64,000 nt of DNA from Parvibaculum sp963975745. Lineage in GTDB: Bacteria > Pseudomonadota > Alphaproteobacteria > Parvibaculales > Parvibaculaceae. The stretch is from NCBI RefSeq assembly GCF_963975745.1, contig NZ_CAXBIB010000002.1:245201-309200 (forward strand), in the 5' to 3' direction. The notes under the pieces are model-generated. The model did no database searches, was not told where the DNA came from, and saw only the letters and a list, made by a program, of their open reading frames with translations. Positions 1 through 9,090 of this stretch are shown here, piece after piece (positions within the stretch are counted from its first letter, which is position 1; each line of letters opens with the position of its first letter). The translations under genes were made by a program, and so were the position numbers.

Positions 1-1256
1 CCAATCACCGCGCCCGTCATTGAGGTCGCGAGCGTACCGGACACAAGCGCACGCGGCGCCAGTTCGACGATTTCCGATCGGCGCGACGGAACGATGGCGG
101 CAAGACCGCCGATCATGATTCCGACGCTTGCCGGATTGGCGAAACCGCACAGCGCATAGACCATGATCAGGCGCGAACGGTCGCTCAACGTGGCGCCAGC
201 CTCCCCTGCGAGAGCGATATAGGCGAGAAGCTCGTTGAGGATGGTCTTCGTCCCCATGATCTGGCCGGCGGCAGCAGCCTCCGACACCGGCACGCCCATC
301 AACCAGACCAGCGGCGCAAAGGCCCAACCCAGAATGCGCTGCAGACTGAGCGGTTCGGCCCGAATATCCGGCAACAGGGCAAGCAGGATGTTGACCAGCG
401 CCACGAGGGCCACCATCACGATCAGCATGGCGATGATATTGAGCAGCAGGCTCAGCCCGTCAAAGGTGCCCCGCGTCAGCGCGTCCATGCTGTTCTCGTA
501 TTCCACGGCCGGCGCGTCATTGCCGACGCCCGTCGGCATCCGGTCCTGTTCTTCCGGGATCATCAGGCGCGCAATCAGGAGTGCAGCGGGTAACGAAATC
601 AGAGAAGCAGTCAGAATCTGACCAAGTGAGCCCGGCACGACAGAAGCAATGATACTCGCATAGAGGAAGAGTACGGTGCCAGCGACCGTCGCCAAGCCGA
701 CCGTCATCATCGCAAAGAGTTCGGCTCGCGACAGCCGTTCCAGATAGGGTTTGACCAGCAGCGGTGCCTCGACCATGCCGACGAAGACATTCGCGGCCGA
801 CGAGAGACCGACCGCGCCGCCGATACCCATGGTCTTGCGCAGCACAAAGGCGAAGCCATGCGTGATGACCGGCAGGACGCGCCAGTACCAGAGCAGGGCC
901 GACAGGGCCGACATGAAGAGCACCAGCGGCAGCGCCTGAAAGGCCAGCACGAAGCTGTTCTGCGGATGGGCGATCTCATATGGTGCATCGCCCCCGCCAA
1001 CATAGCCAAAGACGAAGCTGGTTCCCGCGCCCGTTGCCGCCATCAGTGCCTCGACAACACTGTTGAGCCCAAGCATCGCATCGCGCGCCACCGCTACTTT
1101 CAGCAGCGCCAGTGCCAGGATCAATTGCAGCCCGATAGCGACAGCCGCATCCTTCAGGAGCCGCCGGCGCGATGCGCGGCGGTTCTCGCTCAAGGCCCAG
1201 GCAAGACCGACAATCGTGGCAAGACCCAGGGCACTCTGAAGGGACAAAAGGGGCAT
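1..1256 (-). CDS. Concentrative nucleoside transporter (CNT/NupC family), 3' end cut by window
   Basis: Translating the minus strand from the ATG at 1256 gives an open frame that leaves the window after about 418 residues with no stop. The protein is very hydrophobic. It has the CNT layout: N-terminal helices, then a conserved core with stretches such as GLSSAANVFVGMVEAPLL, and a late segment NELLAYIALAG followed by YALCGFANPASVGIMIGGL, both hallmarks of NupC/CNT nucleoside:cation symporters. Family members are about 400-425 residues, so only a few C-terminal residues are missing. It would import nucleosides across the inner membrane, driven by a sodium or proton gradient. It is divergent from the SDR gene at 1504, with a shared 250-bp promoter region. 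The family call is firm; the cation and substrate range are not readable. Confidence 0.88.
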   Translation of the reverse strand, partial: MPLLSLQSALGLATIVGLAWALSENRRASRRRLLKDAAVAIGLQLILALALLKVAVARDAMLGLNSVVEALMAATGAGTSFVFGYVGGGDAPYEIAHPQNSFVLAFQALPLVLFMSALSALLWYWRVLPVITHGFAFVLRKTMGIGGAVGLSSAANVFVGMVEAPLLVKPYLERLSRAELFAMMTVGLATVAGTVLFLYASIIASVVPGSLGQILTASLISLPAALLIARLMIPEEQDRMPTGVGNDAPAVEYENSMDALTRGTFDGLSLLLNIIAMLIVMVALVALVNILLALLPDIRAEPLSLQRILGWAFAPLVWLMGVPVSEAAAAGQIMGTKTILNELLAYIALAGEAGATLSDRSRLIMVYALCGFANPASVGIMIGGLAAIVPSRRSEIVELAPRALVSGTLATSMTGAVI

Positions 1257-1503
1257 GAAGCGGTCTCTTTGGGAAGGGACGGGCGGGCACATCCATCATA
1301 GGTCGGGGTCATCGCAGCGCAACGGGCCAGCCCCTGTTTCAGCGGCATTTCGTTCCCTTGACCCCCGCCCCCCTCTCATGCACAAAGTCCCCCCAGTTTT
1401 CGCAGGGACGGCCATTACCCCCTCCCGATAAGTGGTGTGGGACAAATACGGCCCCTTTCCTTTCGGCCGATCGACGGCCGACAGTTCAACTGGAGAAATA
1501 CCC

Positions 1504-2409
1504 ATGAGCATTCGATTTGACGGCAAGGTCGCCATTGTCACCGGTGCGGGCGGCGGCCTCGGCCGCTCCCATGCACTGGAACTCGCACGGCGCGGCGCCA
1601 AAGTGGTTGTCAACGATCTCGGCGGCGACCGGACCGGCGCCGGCGGCTCATCGGAAGCTGCAAAGAAAGTGGTCGAGGAAATCAATTCACTGGGCGGCGA
1701 GGCGATCGCCAACGGTTCGTCGGTCACCGACGACGAAGGCGTCAACAACATGGTCAAGCAGACCATGGAAAAATGGGGACGCATCGACATCCTGATCAAC
1801 AATGCCGGTATCCTGCGCGACAAGTCATTTTCGAAAATGACGATGGAAGATTTCCAGCTGGTCGTCGATGTGCATCTGATGGGCACCGTCAAGCCCACCA
1901 AAGCCGTCTGGGAAATCATGAAGACCCAGAACTACGGGCGTATCGTGGTTACCGCGTCGTCGACGGGGCTTTACGGCAATTTCGGCCAGACCAATTACGG
2001 CGCAGCCAAGCTTGCCGTTGTCGGCTTCATCAACACGTTGAAGCTCGAGGGCCAGAAGAACAACATTCACTGCAATGCGCTGGCGCCGGTCGCCTATACG
2101 CGCATGACCTCGGACCTGATGCCGCCGGAAGCCGAACAGATGCTGACGCCCGACAGCGTGTCGCCAGGGGTGATGTTCCTCGTCTCGGAAGACGCGCCGA
2201 CGGGCATGATCCTCTGCGCCGGCGCCGGCGTTTTTGCCGCGGCGCGGATGGAAGAAGCCGAAGGCATCTTCCTCGGCCGCGAAGGCCTGACGGCCGAAAA
2301 GGTTGCCGAGAACTGGGGCAAGATTTCCGATTTCTCGAATGCGACGCCCTTCCATATGGGCGGCGAACAAACGGGCAAGTTCTTCAAGCTGGCAACCGGC
2401 GGGAAGTAA
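1504..2409 (+). CDS. Short-chain dehydrogenase, MFE2/HSD17B4-like 3-hydroxyacyl-CoA dehydrogenase
   Basis: A 301-residue classical SDR that starts at the ATG preceded by GGAGAA. The Rossmann motif TGAGGGLGR sits at about residues 12-20. NNAG follows, then the catalytic Ser and the Tyr/Lys of NYGAAK. The extended N-terminal signature (FDGKVAIVTGAGGGLGRSHA and VVNDLGGD) is typical of the (3R)-hydroxyacyl-CoA dehydrogenase domain of peroxisomal multifunctional enzyme 2 and its bacterial single-domain relatives. It probably oxidises 3-hydroxyacyl-CoA with NAD+ in the cytoplasm, which fits the acyl-CoA dehydrogenases and enoyl-CoA hydratase nearby. A strong terminator follows, so it is likely monocistronic. 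An upstream in-frame ATG-free extension to 1432 has no ribosome site. Confidence 0.85.
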   Translation: MSIRFDGKVAIVTGAGGGLGRSHALELARRGAKVVVNDLGGDRTGAGGSSEAAKKVVEEINSLGGEAIANGSSVTDDEGVNNMVKQTMEKWGRIDILINNAGILRDKSFSKMTMEDFQLVVDVHLMGTVKPTKAVWEIMKTQNYGRIVVTASSTGLYGNFGQTNYGAAKLAVVGFINTLKLEGQKNNIHCNALAPVAYTRMTSDLMPPEAEQMLTPDSVSPGVMFLVSEDAPTGMILCAGAGVFAAARMEEAEGIFLGREGLTAEKVAENWGKISDFSNATPFHMGGEQTGKFFKLATGGK

Positions 2410-2435
2410 GTCTCCGTACCGGAGGGACGTGCAAA

Positions 2436-2461
2436 GGGGAACCTTCCGGGTTCCCCTTTTT
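2436..2461 (+). terminator. Rho-independent terminator after the SDR gene
   Basis: A perfect 8-bp stem, GGGGAACC / GGTTCCCC, with a 5-nt loop is followed by five T residues. It lies 27 bp after the SDR stop codon and before the next plus-strand gene, which starts at 2514. Confidence 0.85.
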
Positions 2462-2513
2462 CTTCGGCCATACCGGATTGGCAAAGCGGAAATGCGATCC
2501 CTATAGTGCTGGA

Positions 2514-4412
2514 ATGCCGATCCGGTTCCTCTTCGCAGTTGCGGCCCTTTTTCTTGCGACCGGCGGAGTTTCCTCCGCTTCCGCCGCCGCGGCGACTTGC
2601 GAGATCGACCGGCCGGTGATGTTTGGCGGGCTCGACTGGGATTCCAACGCCTTTCATACAGAACTTGCGCGCCTCATCATCGAACGCGGCTATGGCTGCG
2701 ACACGGATGTGCTGCCTGGCTCAACGCTGCCGCTTATCACTGGCCTTGGGCGGGGCGACATCGACGTGCTGATGGAAGTCTGGCGCGACAATGTTACCGA
2801 GCCGTGGAACGACGCATTGCAAGCGGGGACCGTGGTTTCGCTCGGCACGAATTTTCCGGACGCCGTGCAGGGCTGGTATGTGCCGCGCTATGTGATCGAG
2901 GGCGACGCGGCGCGCGGCATCGAACCCATGGCACCTGGCCTTCGCTCGGTTTCCGATCTCAAACAACATGCGCCGCTCTTTCGCGATCCGGAGCAGCCGG
3001 ACAAGGGACGGTTCTACAATTGCATTCTCGGCTGGAGCTGCGAGGAGCAGAGCACCCGCAAGCTCAAGGGATATGGGCTCGACCGGTTCTACACCAACTT
3101 CCGGCCCGGAACCGGCGCAGCGCTCGCCGCCGCCATCGCCTCCGCCCATGAGCGGGGCGAGCCTGTCGTTGCCTATTACTGGGGTCCGACATGGGTTCTC
3201 GGCGCCTTCGATCTCGTGAAGCTTGAAGAGCCAGCCTGGTCCGAAGCGGCGTGGAACGCTTTCAACGCAGATCCCGCGCGCAATCCGCCCGTCGCCTTCC
3301 CGACCGTTGAGGTGATTATCGGCGCAAATGCCGACTTCGTGGAGAAAGCGCCCGAGATTTCCGCCTTCCTGCGATCCTATGAGACCACGGGACAGATGGT
3401 AAGCGAGGCGCTTGCCTATATGCAGGCGAACGAGGAAGTATCCGCGCGTGACGCCGCGCTTCACTTCATCGAGACGCGGCCCGATGTCTGGCAGCAATGG
3501 CTGGCGCCCGAGATCGCGGATCGCGTGACCGGCGAAAAGGAAGCAGTGGCCAAAAGTTTTCCGGCGGCGCTCGAATTTCCCCTCGAGCAATGGGTCAATC
3601 TCGCGATGAAGAGCTTCGTTGCCGAGTACGGCAATGCCTTCCACGCGGCAAGCGGCTGGCTCCTTGCCGTCATCGTGGCGCTGGAATCGGCGCTTGGTTT
3701 CCTGCCCTGGTGGATCATTATTCTGGCAATCGCCGGCGCCGCCTGGCATGCCTCGCGGCGGATCGTGCTTCCCGTTGCACTGGCGGCACTGATGTTTCTC
3801 ATCGGCATGCTGGGGCTCTGGGATCTTGCGATACAGACGCTGGCGCTGATGCTCGTTTCAGCTTTCATCACGGTGCTGATCGGGCTGCCACTCGGCATTG
3901 CGATGGCGTCGAGCGATCCCGGGCGGCGAATCATGCTGCCCGTGCTCGATGCGATGCAGACGATGCCGAGCTTCGTCTACCTGATCCCGGCGCTGATGCT
4001 GTTCGGTCTCGGCAAGGTACCCGCCGTCTTCGCGACGGTCATCTACGCGACGCCGCCGCTGATCCGGCTTGTCGATCTCGGCTTGCGAACGGTGGACCGG
4101 CAGCTCGTCGAAGTCGCCGCAGATCTCGGCGCCGACAGATGGCGCCTCCTTTTCGACATCAAGCTGCCGCTGGCGCTCCCCAGCATCATGGCGGGCATCA
4201 ACCAGACGACGATGCTGGCCTTGTCGATGGTCGTGATCGCCTCGATGATCGGCGCGCGCGGTCTCGGCGAGGAAGTGTTACTCGGCATCCAGCGGCTCGA
4301 TGTCGGGCGCGGGCTCGCGGCGGGCATCGCCATCGTCGCACTCGCGATCGTGTTCGACCGGATCACGCAGGCCTATGGGCGAACGAAAGCGGAGAAGGCA
4401 CCGCCGCGCTAG
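2514..4412 (+). CDS. Fused substrate-binding protein and permease of a glycine-betaine/proline-class ABC transporter
   Basis: A 632-residue protein starting at the ATG at 2514. Residues 1-26 form a Sec signal peptide (FLFAVAALFLATGGVSSASA). Residues about 30-330 form an OpuAC/ProX-type binding domain (FGGLDWDSNAFHTELARLI, VLMEVWRDN, YYWGPTWVLGAFDL). After a linker, residues about 360-620 hold several membrane helices and a ProW-like permease with the EAA coupling loop (EVAADLGADRWRLLF). The order is binding domain first, the reverse of the OpuABC-type fusion in which the permease comes first. No ATPase gene lies next to it: the next gene is a convergent GNAT that overlaps its last 4 bases. 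The likely substrate is a quaternary amine or similar compatible solute. The aromatic cage cannot be verified by eye. Confidence 0.85.
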   Translation: MPIRFLFAVAALFLATGGVSSASAAAATCEIDRPVMFGGLDWDSNAFHTELARLIIERGYGCDTDVLPGSTLPLITGLGRGDIDVLMEVWRDNVTEPWNDALQAGTVVSLGTNFPDAVQGWYVPRYVIEGDAARGIEPMAPGLRSVSDLKQHAPLFRDPEQPDKGRFYNCILGWSCEEQSTRKLKGYGLDRFYTNFRPGTGAALAAAIASAHERGEPVVAYYWGPTWVLGAFDLVKLEEPAWSEAAWNAFNADPARNPPVAFPTVEVIIGANADFVEKAPEISAFLRSYETTGQMVSEALAYMQANEEVSARDAALHFIETRPDVWQQWLAPEIADRVTGEKEAVAKSFPAALEFPLEQWVNLAMKSFVAEYGNAFHAASGWLLAVIVALESALGFLPWWIIILAIAGAAWHASRRIVLPVALAALMFLIGMLGLWDLAIQTLALMLVSAFITVLIGLPLGIAMASSDPGRRIMLPVLDAMQTMPSFVYLIPALMLFGLGKVPAVFATVIYATPPLIRLVDLGLRTVDRQLVEVAADLGADRWRLLFDIKLPLALPSIMAGINQTTMLALSMVVIASMIGARGLGEEVLLGIQRLDVGRGLAAGIAIVALAIVFDRITQAYGRTKAEKAPPR

Positions 4413-4894
4413 AGGGCCTTCTCCATCCGCCAGACAAGTTGCGGCATGCGGCCCTCCATTGTGCCGATTTCGGTGCCGACCTCGCCTGTGACGCACCAGC
4501 CGTATTTCTCGTAGAAACGTCGCGCGCGCGCATTTCCAACCTGGCATTGCAGCCAGATGCGGCTGTGCCCTGCCCGCTTCAGTTCATCTTCGGCGGCGGC
4601 AAGCAGCAGCGGCGCGGCGCCCCGGCCGTGCCAGGCAGGCAGCACAAAAACCTGCGCGATGCCGTCGCCCTCCCAGCGTATGAAGCCGACAAGTTCGCTG
4701 CCGGCGCAGGCGACGATGCAATCGCAATCCCCGCCTTCCATGCGCTGCTCGAAAAATTCAAATGGACGTCCGGCCGCAATATCCGGTGTCAACTGCGCAT
4801 GGCCTGCATGCCAGCCGTCGTGCCAAACGCGCGCGAGCGCCGGAATGTCTCCGGCGCTCGCTTGCCTGATCGTCAGATTGACGGCGGTGCTCAA
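4409..4894 (-). CDS. GNAT-family N-acetyltransferase
   Basis: A 161-residue single-domain GNAT. The N-terminal IRQASAGDIPALARVWHDGW is the typical beta1/alpha1. Motif A, VFVLPAWHGRGAAPLLLAA, carries the acetyl-CoA-binding Q/RxxGxG/A turn, and ARRFYEKYGW is the usual C-terminal element. The substrate is not predictable. The start is a TTG whose last bases overlap the stop of the upstream acyl-CoA dehydrogenase (TTGA), so the two are probably translationally coupled. Its 3' end overlaps the convergent transporter fusion by 4 bp. Confidence 0.82.
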   Translation of the reverse strand: MSTAVNLTIRQASAGDIPALARVWHDGWHAGHAQLTPDIAAGRPFEFFEQRMEGGDCDCIVACAGSELVGFIRWEGDGIAQVFVLPAWHGRGAAPLLLAAAEDELKRAGHSRIWLQCQVGNARARRFYEKYGWCVTGEVGTEIGTMEGRMPQLVWRMEKAL

Positions 4895-6099
4895 AGGCCG
4901 AGCACTGCTTTCGCCATGATGTTGCGCTGGACCTCGTTCGAGCCCGCATAGATCGACGCCTTGCGCAGCGAGAAATAGTAAGGCGCAACGGTGAAGGCGT
5001 TTTTCGGTCCGATGTCGGGTTCGTTGGTCTCGATCATGCCATCCTCCACGAAGGGGATGGTGTAGTGACCGAGCACTTCAACCGCGAGCTGCGAGACCGC
5101 CTGCTGGATTTCCGTGCCGCGGCACTTCAGCAGCGAGGATTCCGGACCTACATTTCCACCGGTCGAGAGCGCGGAGAAGATGCGCAGTTCCGTAAACTCC
5201 ATCGCGACGATCTGCGACTCGAGATCGGCGACACGGGCCTTGAATTCCGGATCGTCAGCAAGTACGCCGCCATCGACCATCGTCTCCCTGGCCATCTTCC
5301 GGGCCTTGTCAAGACCACGATAAAGACCCGCAGAATAAGGATTGCCGCGCTCGAATTCGAGCAGGTACTTGGCGTAGGTCCAGCCCTTGTTCTCCTCACC
5401 GACGCGATTTTCGATCGGGACCTTCACATCAGTGAAAAAGACCTGGTTGACTTCCTGATGCGGTCCTGGCGTGCCATCGAGCAGCACCAGCGGCTCCACC
5501 TTGACGCCGGGCGTCTTCATGTCGATCAGCAGGAAGGAAATGCCTTCCTGCGGCTTACCCTCCTTCGAGGTGCGGACGAGACAGAAGATCCAGTCGGCCC
5601 ATTGCGCCACCGAGGTCCAGATCTTCGAACCGTTGACCAGATAGTGGTCGCCCTTGTTCTCGGCCTTTGTCTGCAGCGAGGCAAGGTCGGAACCCGCGCC
5701 CGGTTCGGAATATCCCTGACACCACAGCACATTGGTTTCGAGGATGTCCGGCAGGAAGCGCTTCTTCTGTTCAGGCGTACCGAACTTCATGATGACAGGC
5801 GCCACCATGGTCGGCCCGAAAGGAATAGTGTGCGGCACGCCAGCGCGGCCCATCTCCACGTCGAAGATATATTTCTGAGAGGCGGTGAAGCCCGGTCCGC
5901 CATATTCGGTTGGCCAGTTGGGCGCGAGCCAGCCTCTCTTCGCCAGCGCCTTCTGCCACTTCACATGGTTTTCCTTGTCCATGTAGCCATGTTTCGAACG
6001 TGCGTGCTTCGCACGCATTTCGGGCGTGTAGCTCTCCGCGATGAACTGGCGGACTTCCTGACGGAATGCCTCGTCTTCCTTGCTGAACGAAAGATCCAT
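4891..6099 (-). CDS. Acyl-CoA dehydrogenase, large-subunit (PimC/ChsE-like) type
   Basis: A 402-residue flavoprotein with the ACAD N-terminal helical domain (MDLSFSKEDEAFRQEVRQFI), the FAD/substrate mid-domain signature WCQGYSEPGAGSDLASLQT, and the C-terminal domain ending SIYAGSNEVQRNIMAKAVLGL. It would perform the alpha,beta-desaturation of an acyl-CoA thioester in the cytoplasm and pass electrons to ETF. The usual catalytic Glu of the IYEGT motif is replaced by Ala (IYAGS), as in families that work as heteromers or place the base elsewhere. It is transcribed after the ABM-domain gene at 6112 and before the GNAT. No small-subunit partner is adjacent. Confidence 0.88.
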   Translation of the reverse strand: MDLSFSKEDEAFRQEVRQFIAESYTPEMRAKHARSKHGYMDKENHVKWQKALAKRGWLAPNWPTEYGGPGFTASQKYIFDVEMGRAGVPHTIPFGPTMVAPVIMKFGTPEQKKRFLPDILETNVLWCQGYSEPGAGSDLASLQTKAENKGDHYLVNGSKIWTSVAQWADWIFCLVRTSKEGKPQEGISFLLIDMKTPGVKVEPLVLLDGTPGPHQEVNQVFFTDVKVPIENRVGEENKGWTYAKYLLEFERGNPYSAGLYRGLDKARKMARETMVDGGVLADDPEFKARVADLESQIVAMEFTELRIFSALSTGGNVGPESSLLKCRGTEIQQAVSQLAVEVLGHYTIPFVEDGMIETNEPDIGPKNAFTVAPYYFSLRKASIYAGSNEVQRNIMAKAVLGL

Positions 6100-6111
6100 G
6101 ATATTTCCCGC

Positions 6112-6405
6112 TTACACCTTGTCGAGAAAGAGCAGCGTCGGCGCACCGCCGAGCACGGCACCGAGCGACGGACCGGCAGCACGGAAATATTCGGTTTTGC
6201 CGTGTGCATCGAGGTCGGCCTGGGACGCGTATTGCTCCATCACGACATAGGTCGATGGTTCGGACTTCGACTTGAAGAAATCATACTGCAGGCAACCCTT
6301 CTCGTTAGCCCTGACCTTCTCGCGCAGGGCACCGAAGACCTTCTCGAATTCGGATTCCTTGCCGGGCTGCACTTTCAGGGTCGCCACGACACCGATGACA
6401 CTCAT
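6112..6405 (-). CDS. ABM-domain protein (putative quinol monooxygenase family)
   Basis: A 97-residue dimeric alpha/beta-barrel type protein. MSVIGVVATLKVQPGKESEFEK, then LREKVRANEKGCLQYDFFKS and YVVMEQYASQADLDAHGKTEYF, are hallmarks of the antibiotic-biosynthesis monooxygenase (ABM/YgiN) fold. Family members oxidise quinols or other aromatics without cofactor, or have regulatory or stress roles. No metal or cofactor motif is seen. The start follows GGGAGCGGAAC. It sits 12 bp upstream of the acyl-CoA dehydrogenase in one transcription unit, so a role in the same lipid or steroid degradation route is an inference only. Confidence 0.8.
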   Translation of the reverse strand: MSVIGVVATLKVQPGKESEFEKVFGALREKVRANEKGCLQYDFFKSKSEPSTYVVMEQYASQADLDAHGKTEYFRAAGPSLGAVLGGAPTLLFLDKV

Positions 6406-6536
6406 GTTCCGCTCCCTTTTCCGATTGCCGTCATTGTTGTTGCCGGGACTTTAGGCGCAAAGCCGTGAGGCATCAATGTCCACGCTGCCCCGGCCTGTTC
6501 GCGCCGCAGCCTGGCCCTGTTCAAAATCGAACCCTT

Positions 6537-7337
6537 TCACTCGCCCTTGTAGGCCGGCGGCCGCTTGTCGAAAAAGGCGTCCAGCGCCTCATGGTGATCC
6601 TTCGTGTGATGAGCCAGCGCCTGCATGGAGGCCGAGAGTTCCATCACCGTGTCGAAGGAGGTCAGCATGCCCTGCCGCAGCAACTGTTTTGTCATGCGCA
6701 GAACATCCGGCGGCTGGTTGCAGATCTTCGCCGCAACCTCATTGGCCCGATCCATCAGCGCGGCGGCCGGCACGACTTCGGATACCAGACCCCAATCCCT
6801 TGCTGTGGCAGCATCGATTGTGTCGCCCGTATAGAGGAGCTCCGAGGCGCGGGCCATGCCGATGATGCGCGGCAACAGCCAGGCACCGCCATCGCCGGGA
6901 ATAAGGCCGATTTTCAGGAAGGTCGCGCCAAAAATGGCATTCTCGGCAGCAATCCGCGTGTCGGCGAGACAGGCAACGTCATTGCCAAGGCCGATCGCCG
7001 GACCGTTGACCGCGGCGATCACCGGCACCTCAATGCCCCATACCGATCTTACGATCCGATGTATGCCGTTGCGGTATCGCTCGCGAATATGGACGCCCGG
7101 ACCGCCGAAACCATCTCCGCCCTCGCGCATGGCCTTGACGTTTCCGCCGGCCGAAAAGGCCTTGCCGGCCCCGGTCAGGATCACGCAGCGCACGCCCCTG
7201 TCCGCATTGATGCGGGCCGCAGCGGCCGTGAAATTGTCGGCATCCTCCGGCGCACCCAGCGGGTTGCGGCTCTCCGGCCGGTTGATGGTCAGGGTAACGA
7301 CCGGGCCGTCTTTCTCGAAAATCAGGGGATCGCTCAT
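6537..7337 (-). CDS. Enoyl-CoA hydratase/isomerase family protein
   Basis: A 266-residue crotonase-fold protein. The start is placed at the ATG at 7337, preceded by AGGAAAGAGG; an in-frame extension to 7391 exists but lacks a ribosome site. Motifs: SDPLIFEKDGPVVTLTINRP, the oxyanion-hole segments AFSAGGNVKAM and GPAIGLGNDVACLADTRIAA, and GLIPGDGGAWLLPRIIG. The last segment lacks a Glu in the catalytic position seen in rat hydratase (PEGG becomes PGDGG), so isomerase or atypical hydratase chemistry is possible. It fits the beta-oxidation context of the flanking dehydrogenases. It is divergent from the histidine kinase at 7562. Confidence 0.85.
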   Translation of the reverse strand: MSDPLIFEKDGPVVTLTINRPESRNPLGAPEDADNFTAAAARINADRGVRCVILTGAGKAFSAGGNVKAMREGGDGFGGPGVHIRERYRNGIHRIVRSVWGIEVPVIAAVNGPAIGLGNDVACLADTRIAAENAIFGATFLKIGLIPGDGGAWLLPRIIGMARASELLYTGDTIDAATARDWGLVSEVVPAAALMDRANEVAAKICNQPPDVLRMTKQLLRQGMLTSFDTVMELSASMQALAHHTKDHHEALDAFFDKRPPAYKGE

Positions 7338-7561
7338 TGCTGGATTGCCTCTTTCCTGTGCATTTCTCGGCGGCCAGATGACCGCGCGCATTCCTTCGGC
7401 ATTTGTGCCGTATTTGCGCGGAATTATGCAGCTTTAACCACGTATTGGAAAACCTTGTTAAGACTTTTCGCCGAGGCTTGGCCAATGATTTCGGGGGAGC
7501 CCCTGCGCCATCAGGCCGGGGCGCGGGCGCCTCAACGGCAGGACGCCAAAAAGGCAGGCAC

Positions 7562-9076
7562 ATGGCATTGGACGAGGCATCACGGAACACGGCGCCGGAT
7601 GCGGGCGCGGACGGCAGCTTTTTCGGGGCCGCGTCCGCAGAGCCGCGCCGCCCCGGCCTCCGCGCCTACTTAGCGACCGTGACCAATGGCGGTGCCGAGC
7701 TCACCCCCAAGGCGCGGCTTGCCCAGCTCCAGACGCTGGCTGAATCGCAAGTCAGCATGCCGTATGTGCTTTTGGCGCTACTCGCCGTTTTCGGTCTCAG
7801 TCATGCCTATATCGTTGCCTGGCCGATAATCGCCCTGTGGATCGGCGCCATGACGATCTTGCAGCTAGCAACCCATTTCACGGCACGACATTTTCTCAGA
7901 ACTAAACCCGACCCGGACGATGCCAATCGCTGGCGCTGGCGCTTCGAAACACTTACGGCGCTCTTTTCAGTCAGCTTCTCCTCGATCCTGTTTCTCTTCT
8001 GGCAACCGGATGACCTCTTCCATCAGACCTACCTGATTTCGTCCGTCACGATCGCGCTGGTGCCGATGACGCTGGTAACGGTCTTCTACTTTCCGGTCTT
8101 CTACTGGACCGTTCTGCCCACGATCTGCATCCTGGGGACGCGAATCGCGCTTTACGGCGAGGCGTTCCATTTTGCGATTGTCGGGGTGCTCGTTGCTTTC
8201 ACTCTCCTACTCGTCAAGCTTGCCGCCCAGGTCAACAAGGCCATGCAACGCGCGACCGTGCTGCGCGAAGACAAGAATGCGCTGATCGACCAGCTCTTCA
8301 AGGCCAAGCGCGATTCCGATGCGGCACGCGCGCGCGCCGAAGAAGCCAACCGCGCCAAGTCGCATTTCCTCGCCAATATGAGCCACGAGCTGCGGACGCC
8401 GCTCAACGCCATTATCGGCTTCTCCGAAGTCATGTCGTCCGAAATCTTCGGCAAGCACGTCGTGGCGACCTACAAGGAATATGCTGACGATATCAATCGC
8501 TCAGGTCAGCATCTTCTCGGTCTGATCAACGACGTTCTTGACCTTTCGCGCATCGAGGCGGGACGTTTCCAGATCTCCGAAGAAGACGTCGACATCGTGC
8601 AGCTTGCCGAAGACAGCCGCCGGATTCTCGAAATCCGCGCGCAAGGCCAGCGGGTGACGATCGCCACGACATTCGAGCAGAACCTGCCCATTTTCCATGG
8701 CGATGCGCGCGCGATGCGGCAGACCTGGATCAATCTCCTGACCAACGCGATCAAGTTCTCGCCACCCGGCTCGGAGGTCCGCATGTTCGCCCACATGGAA
8801 CCCAATGGCGAAATGCGCTTCGGAGTTCACGACAACGGGCCCGGTATCGCCGAATCCGAGATCGACAAGGTAATGCATGCCTTCACCCAGGGCGCGTCGG
8901 GGCTCGCGCAGCCGGGCAAGGGTTCAGGTCTCGGCCTTTCAATCGTCAAAGGCCTTCTGGCGGTCCATGGCGGTCGCTTCGAACTGAAGAGCAAGCTCGG
9001 CGAGGGAACACAGGCCGAATGCGTGTTGCCGCCGCAACGCCTTCGCCGGGCCGTACCGGACCGCCGATCGGCCTGA
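7562..9076 (+). CDS. Membrane-bound sensor histidine kinase
   Basis: About 504 residues from the ATG at 7562, which follows AGGCAGG. The N-terminal half carries about six membrane helices (from residue 66 to about 220) with no recognisable periplasmic sensor domain. A charged coiled-coil linker leads to the HisKA domain with H275 in SHELRTPLNAIIGFSE. The HATPase domain follows: N box NLLTNAIKFSPPG, G1 DNGPGIAESE and G2 GKGSGLGLSIVKGL. The HisKA sequence resembles the PleC/DivJ-type kinases of alphaproteobacteria. No response regulator is adjacent, so it is an orphan whose partner is encoded elsewhere. The signal is unknown. Confidence 0.88.
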   Translation: MALDEASRNTAPDAGADGSFFGAASAEPRRPGLRAYLATVTNGGAELTPKARLAQLQTLAESQVSMPYVLLALLAVFGLSHAYIVAWPIIALWIGAMTILQLATHFTARHFLRTKPDPDDANRWRWRFETLTALFSVSFSSILFLFWQPDDLFHQTYLISSVTIALVPMTLVTVFYFPVFYWTVLPTICILGTRIALYGEAFHFAIVGVLVAFTLLLVKLAAQVNKAMQRATVLREDKNALIDQLFKAKRDSDAARARAEEANRAKSHFLANMSHELRTPLNAIIGFSEVMSSEIFGKHVVATYKEYADDINRSGQHLLGLINDVLDLSRIEAGRFQISEEDVDIVQLAEDSRRILEIRAQGQRVTIATTFEQNLPIFHGDARAMRQTWINLLTNAIKFSPPGSEVRMFAHMEPNGEMRFGVHDNGPGIAESEIDKVMHAFTQGASGLAQPGKGSGLGLSIVKGLLAVHGGRFELKSKLGEGTQAECVLPPQRLRRAVPDRRSA

Positions 9077-9090
9077 GTCCAGCCCAACGG

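Noticed and set aside
1773..2513. N-terminal extension of the transporter fusion frame back to 1773
   Set aside because: The extension overlaps the SDR gene in another frame and passes through the terminator. The ATG at 2514 starts a proper signal peptide.
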